Source: Bacteroidales bacterium
GTDB taxonomy: Bacteria > Bacteroidota > Bacteroidia > Bacteroidales > UBA10428
Length of the DNA stretch: 18,533 nt
Direction of reading: 5' to 3'
Assembly (NCBI GenBank): GCA_030626465.1
Contig: DAOUOU010000032.1
Location: 1 to 18,533, forward strand
Each line of letters starts with the position of its first letter. Within the stretch, counting starts at the first letter, position 1. This document shows, in pieces, positions 16,627-18,533 of the stretch. The position numbers and the translations under genes are program-made. The notes beneath the pieces were generated by a model that had not been told where the DNA came from, did not search any database, and saw only the letters and a list, made by a program, of their open reading frames with translations.

Positions 16627-18039
16627 CTATGGAATGACAAGGTTTTTGTAATGCTCATATCTTTCAAAAATACTGACAACATAATTAAAAGTTTCTGTAC
16701 CACGGCAATACCCATATTTCACAACCGGATCTGTATAATATTTCGGATCGGATTTGTTTATGATGAATTGATCAACACTGTCAACCCAAATATTCGGATC
16801 GTATCCGTTTTTTACAGCCAATGCCCTGGCATCAAGCACATGTCCAAGCCCAACATTGTAAGAGGCAAGTATAAATTTCTTACGTTCCTCAAAATCCTTG
16901 ATCATTGATAATCGTTCATTAAGCCATTTTATAAACATTATACCGGCTCTGATATGTTGAGCGTGAGGAGAATCAGGTTTGACTCCAAATCTCTGGGCTG
17001 TTGTAGGCATAAGCTGCATCAATCCGAAAGCTCCTGCCCAGGATTTTGCCTGTGGATTAAATCTTGATTCCTGGTAAACCATAGATGCAATCAAACGCCA
17101 ATCCCACCCGATTTCTTCACTATATTGTTTGATCAGAGCATCGTAAGGTGAAATTTTTCCTGAAGTACTGGCATAATAATCACTTTCGATAATTTCCGCA
17201 GAACGTTTATTTCTGAAATACTTATGATATATCACCGCATATCTGCTGGTATTCTTAAAATAGATAAGCCAGTTATTAATAGTTGCTTTCAGATCATCCG
17301 AGTCTTTTGATAATGCCCATGCCAGATTCTGAGGAAAACTTATTGGTGTGGAAATATCAATATTTTCAAAATATGTTTCGTTCACTCTGGCTACATTTTC
17401 ATCGCATACGCTATAATCTATTTGTCCGCTTGCTACTTTTTCTATCAATTTTTCAACACCTTCGTCAACTTCTCTGATATCAATGCTATCTCCAATCTCG
17501 TCAGAAAGGTGGTAGAGTCTTTTGGCATACGAAGAATTACTTTGAACGTAAATAGTTTTATAAGCAAGATCTAACTGACTTCTTATCAGGCTGTCTTCAA
17601 TCCTTGAGTGGCTAATTTTTTTCCAGTTATCAGGCTTGCGTTGTATGAGTACTTGTCGCGTTTGTGCATGAGCAACAGTAAAATCCATTATTTCCCGACG
17701 CTCTCTCGTAATAGTCAGGTTCACTGCAATCAGATCTACTTCGCCATTTTGAAGTAGCTCGAATTTCTCCGTAAGACTATTGTTTGCATGCACTTCCAGT
17801 TCTACACCAAGATAGTCTGCTAATTCCTGTAACAATTCATATTGATACCCCATAGGTTGTCCACGGTAAATAAAATAGCTCGTTGAATTAAAATCAGTTA
17901 CTACCCTTAATACTCCGCGGTCAACAACCTGTTTAAGTTTAGACCGATGATCAACACTATGGTCTGAATTTGAAACCCTTTTACATGATAATGCCAATAT
18001 CAGTACAAGTAAAAGAGTAATGTATTTTTTTGCTCTCAT
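16627..18039 (-). CDS. mltF: MltF-like membrane-bound lytic murein transglycosylase
   Basis: 470-residue lipoprotein. The signal sequence MRAKKYITLLLVLILALSC has a good lipobox (ALSC, Cys19). Residues about 38-270 form a solute-binding-protein family 3 module (GVLRVVTDFNSTSYFIYRG, then YQYELLQELADYLGVELEV, then VDLIAVNLTITRERREIMDF), which in MltF is regulatory and binds peptides or muropeptides. Residues about 290-440 form the lytic transglycosylase domain: catalytic Glu324 in ASMVYQESRFNPQAKSWAGA, then FGLMQLMPTTAQRFG, FIKWLNERL and ILASYNVGLGHVLDAR. It cleaves MurNAc-GlcNAc bonds to give 1,6-anhydroMurNAc ends. The putative porin gene lies 48 bp upstream on the same strand, so the two may be co-transcribed. 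Confidence 0.94.
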   Translation of the reverse strand: MRAKKYITLLLVLILALSCKRVSNSDHSVDHRSKLKQVVDRGVLRVVTDFNSTSYFIYRGQPMGYQYELLQELADYLGVELEVHANNSLTEKFELLQNGEVDLIAVNLTITRERREIMDFTVAHAQTRQVLIQRKPDNWKKISHSRIEDSLIRSQLDLAYKTIYVQSNSSYAKRLYHLSDEIGDSIDIREVDEGVEKLIEKVASGQIDYSVCDENVARVNETYFENIDISTPISFPQNLAWALSKDSDDLKATINNWLIYFKNTSRYAVIYHKYFRNKRSAEIIESDYYASTSGKISPYDALIKQYSEEIGWDWRLIASMVYQESRFNPQAKSWAGAFGLMQLMPTTAQRFGVKPDSPHAQHIRAGIMFIKWLNERLSMIKDFEERKKFILASYNVGLGHVLDARALAVKNGYDPNIWVDSVDQFIINKSDPKYYTDPVVKYGYCRGTETFNYVVSIFERYEHYKNLVIP

Positions 18040-18087
18040 TTCGAATGGATCAAATTAAACAAATTCAGGAAACAACCAGAGGAAGCA

Positions 18088-18533
18088 TCAATCATAGAAT
18101 GTCCATGATAATCCAAATTTAAAGGCAAATTGATTGTAGGGATAACGAATGGCCGAATAATATCTTCGTTCGAACCAATCGCTACTGAAGTGCTGTAGTT
18201 TCAGAAAGAACCGGGTTCTTTTCAGTTTAATATTCAAAAATGCATCCATGACAGGATAATTTCCTATGTACTCATTTTCCTGCACATGAAACTGAGAAAG
18301 TGCAGGTGAATATTCGTACCCTTTAAAACTTGTATTGTAATATATATCAAATCCCAGCATGGTTCTTAATTCACCATTTGTAAGTTTAAATCTGAAAGTA
18401 TGATCGAAATACGTTGAATTGTAGATTACCAAATCAGGTAATGGAAGAATTTCATCATGTTCCGTTACCTGATAAACAACCTTATTAACAAAAAAGATCT
18501 TCCATAACCTGAATGTTTTAGCAACCTCGATTG
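18088..18533 (-). CDS. Putative outer-membrane porin, C-terminal fragment
   Basis: The reading frame is open through the right edge, so only the last 147 residues are present. They show alternating hydrophobic/aromatic beta-strands separated by short turns: FRLWKIFFVNKVVYQVTEHD, DLVIYNSTYFDHTFRFKLTN, LRTMLGFDIYYNTSF, YPVMDAFLNIKLKRTRFFLK, and a final strand with FKFGLSWTFYD ending near an aromatic residue, as outer-membrane barrels do. This matches the putative porin family common in Bacteroidota. The substrate is unknown. The TTG at 18432 is only an internal codon. It precedes the MltF-like gene by 48 bp. Confidence 0.8.
   Translation of the reverse strand, partial: IEVAKTFRLWKIFFVNKVVYQVTEHDEILPLPDLVIYNSTYFDHTFRFKLTNGELRTMLGFDIYYNTSFKGYEYSPALSQFHVQENEYIGNYPVMDAFLNIKLKRTRFFLKLQHFSSDWFERRYYSAIRYPYNQFAFKFGLSWTFYD

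Noticed and set aside
18088..18432. Stand-alone small protein starting at the TTG at 18432
   Set aside because: The frame stays open to the right edge with continuous beta-barrel-like sequence upstream, so this is the tail of a larger porin and not a separate gene.

Overview
The window reads as chromosomal DNA of a member of the Bacteroidota, probably class Bacteroidia; the order is uncertain. The evidence is the low-GC coding sequence, the lineage-typical families (DUF4783, DUF1573, a Bacteroidetes-type putative porin, a very large NtrY-like sensor kinase), the absence of clear Shine-Dalgarno sequences before the starts, and TAnnTTTG-type -7 promoter boxes before two genes. Most of it is ordinary core-genome housekeeping. 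I see no phage, transposase, CRISPR array, rRNA or tRNA.

Left edge (1-1163, minus strand): the N-terminal part of a secreted or surface glycine-rich protein. It runs off the window and begins two repeat units of about 40 residues near the edge. It very likely starts at TTG. Then (1265-5425, minus strand) come rlmH (23S rRNA pseudouridine-1915 methyltransferase) and, 18 bp downstream, a 1222-residue membrane sensor histidine kinase with two extracytoplasmic regions flanking a polytopic membrane block. No response regulator is present in the window.

A 446-bp intergenic stretch (5426-5871) holds a GC-rich palindromic element. The plus-strand cluster 5875-8724 follows: DUF4783 secreted protein, nadC (overlapping it by 11 nt), a YihY/BrkB-like membrane protein and pdxH. 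nadC and pdxH supply NAD and pyridoxal phosphate. The convergent valS (8754-11384) comes next. It is divergent from a DUF1573 lipoprotein gene (11663-12088) across a 278-bp AT-rich promoter region with repeated ATATCTTT motifs. A textbook intrinsic terminator follows DUF1573, and then a PLP-dependent aspartate-type aminotransferase (12166-13401).

Right part: a NamZ-type (DUF1343) exo-muramidase on the minus strand carries a fresh-looking in-frame 30-bp tandem duplication. Divergent from it is a plus-strand pair: a LolC/E-like ABC permease (TTG start) and a CoA-type Nudix hydrolase. Convergent with these are an MltF-like lytic transglycosylase lipoprotein and, upstream of it, the C-terminal end of an outer-membrane beta-barrel porin that runs off the right edge.

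Functionally the window mixes cofactor synthesis (nadC, pdxH), translation (rlmH, valS), and envelope work (porin, MltF, NamZ, LolC/E-like permease, DUF1573, the glycine-rich surface protein, the sensor kinase). The items most worth a second look are the glycine-rich repeat protein, the kinase's sensory half, the NamZ tandem duplication and the intergenic palindrome.
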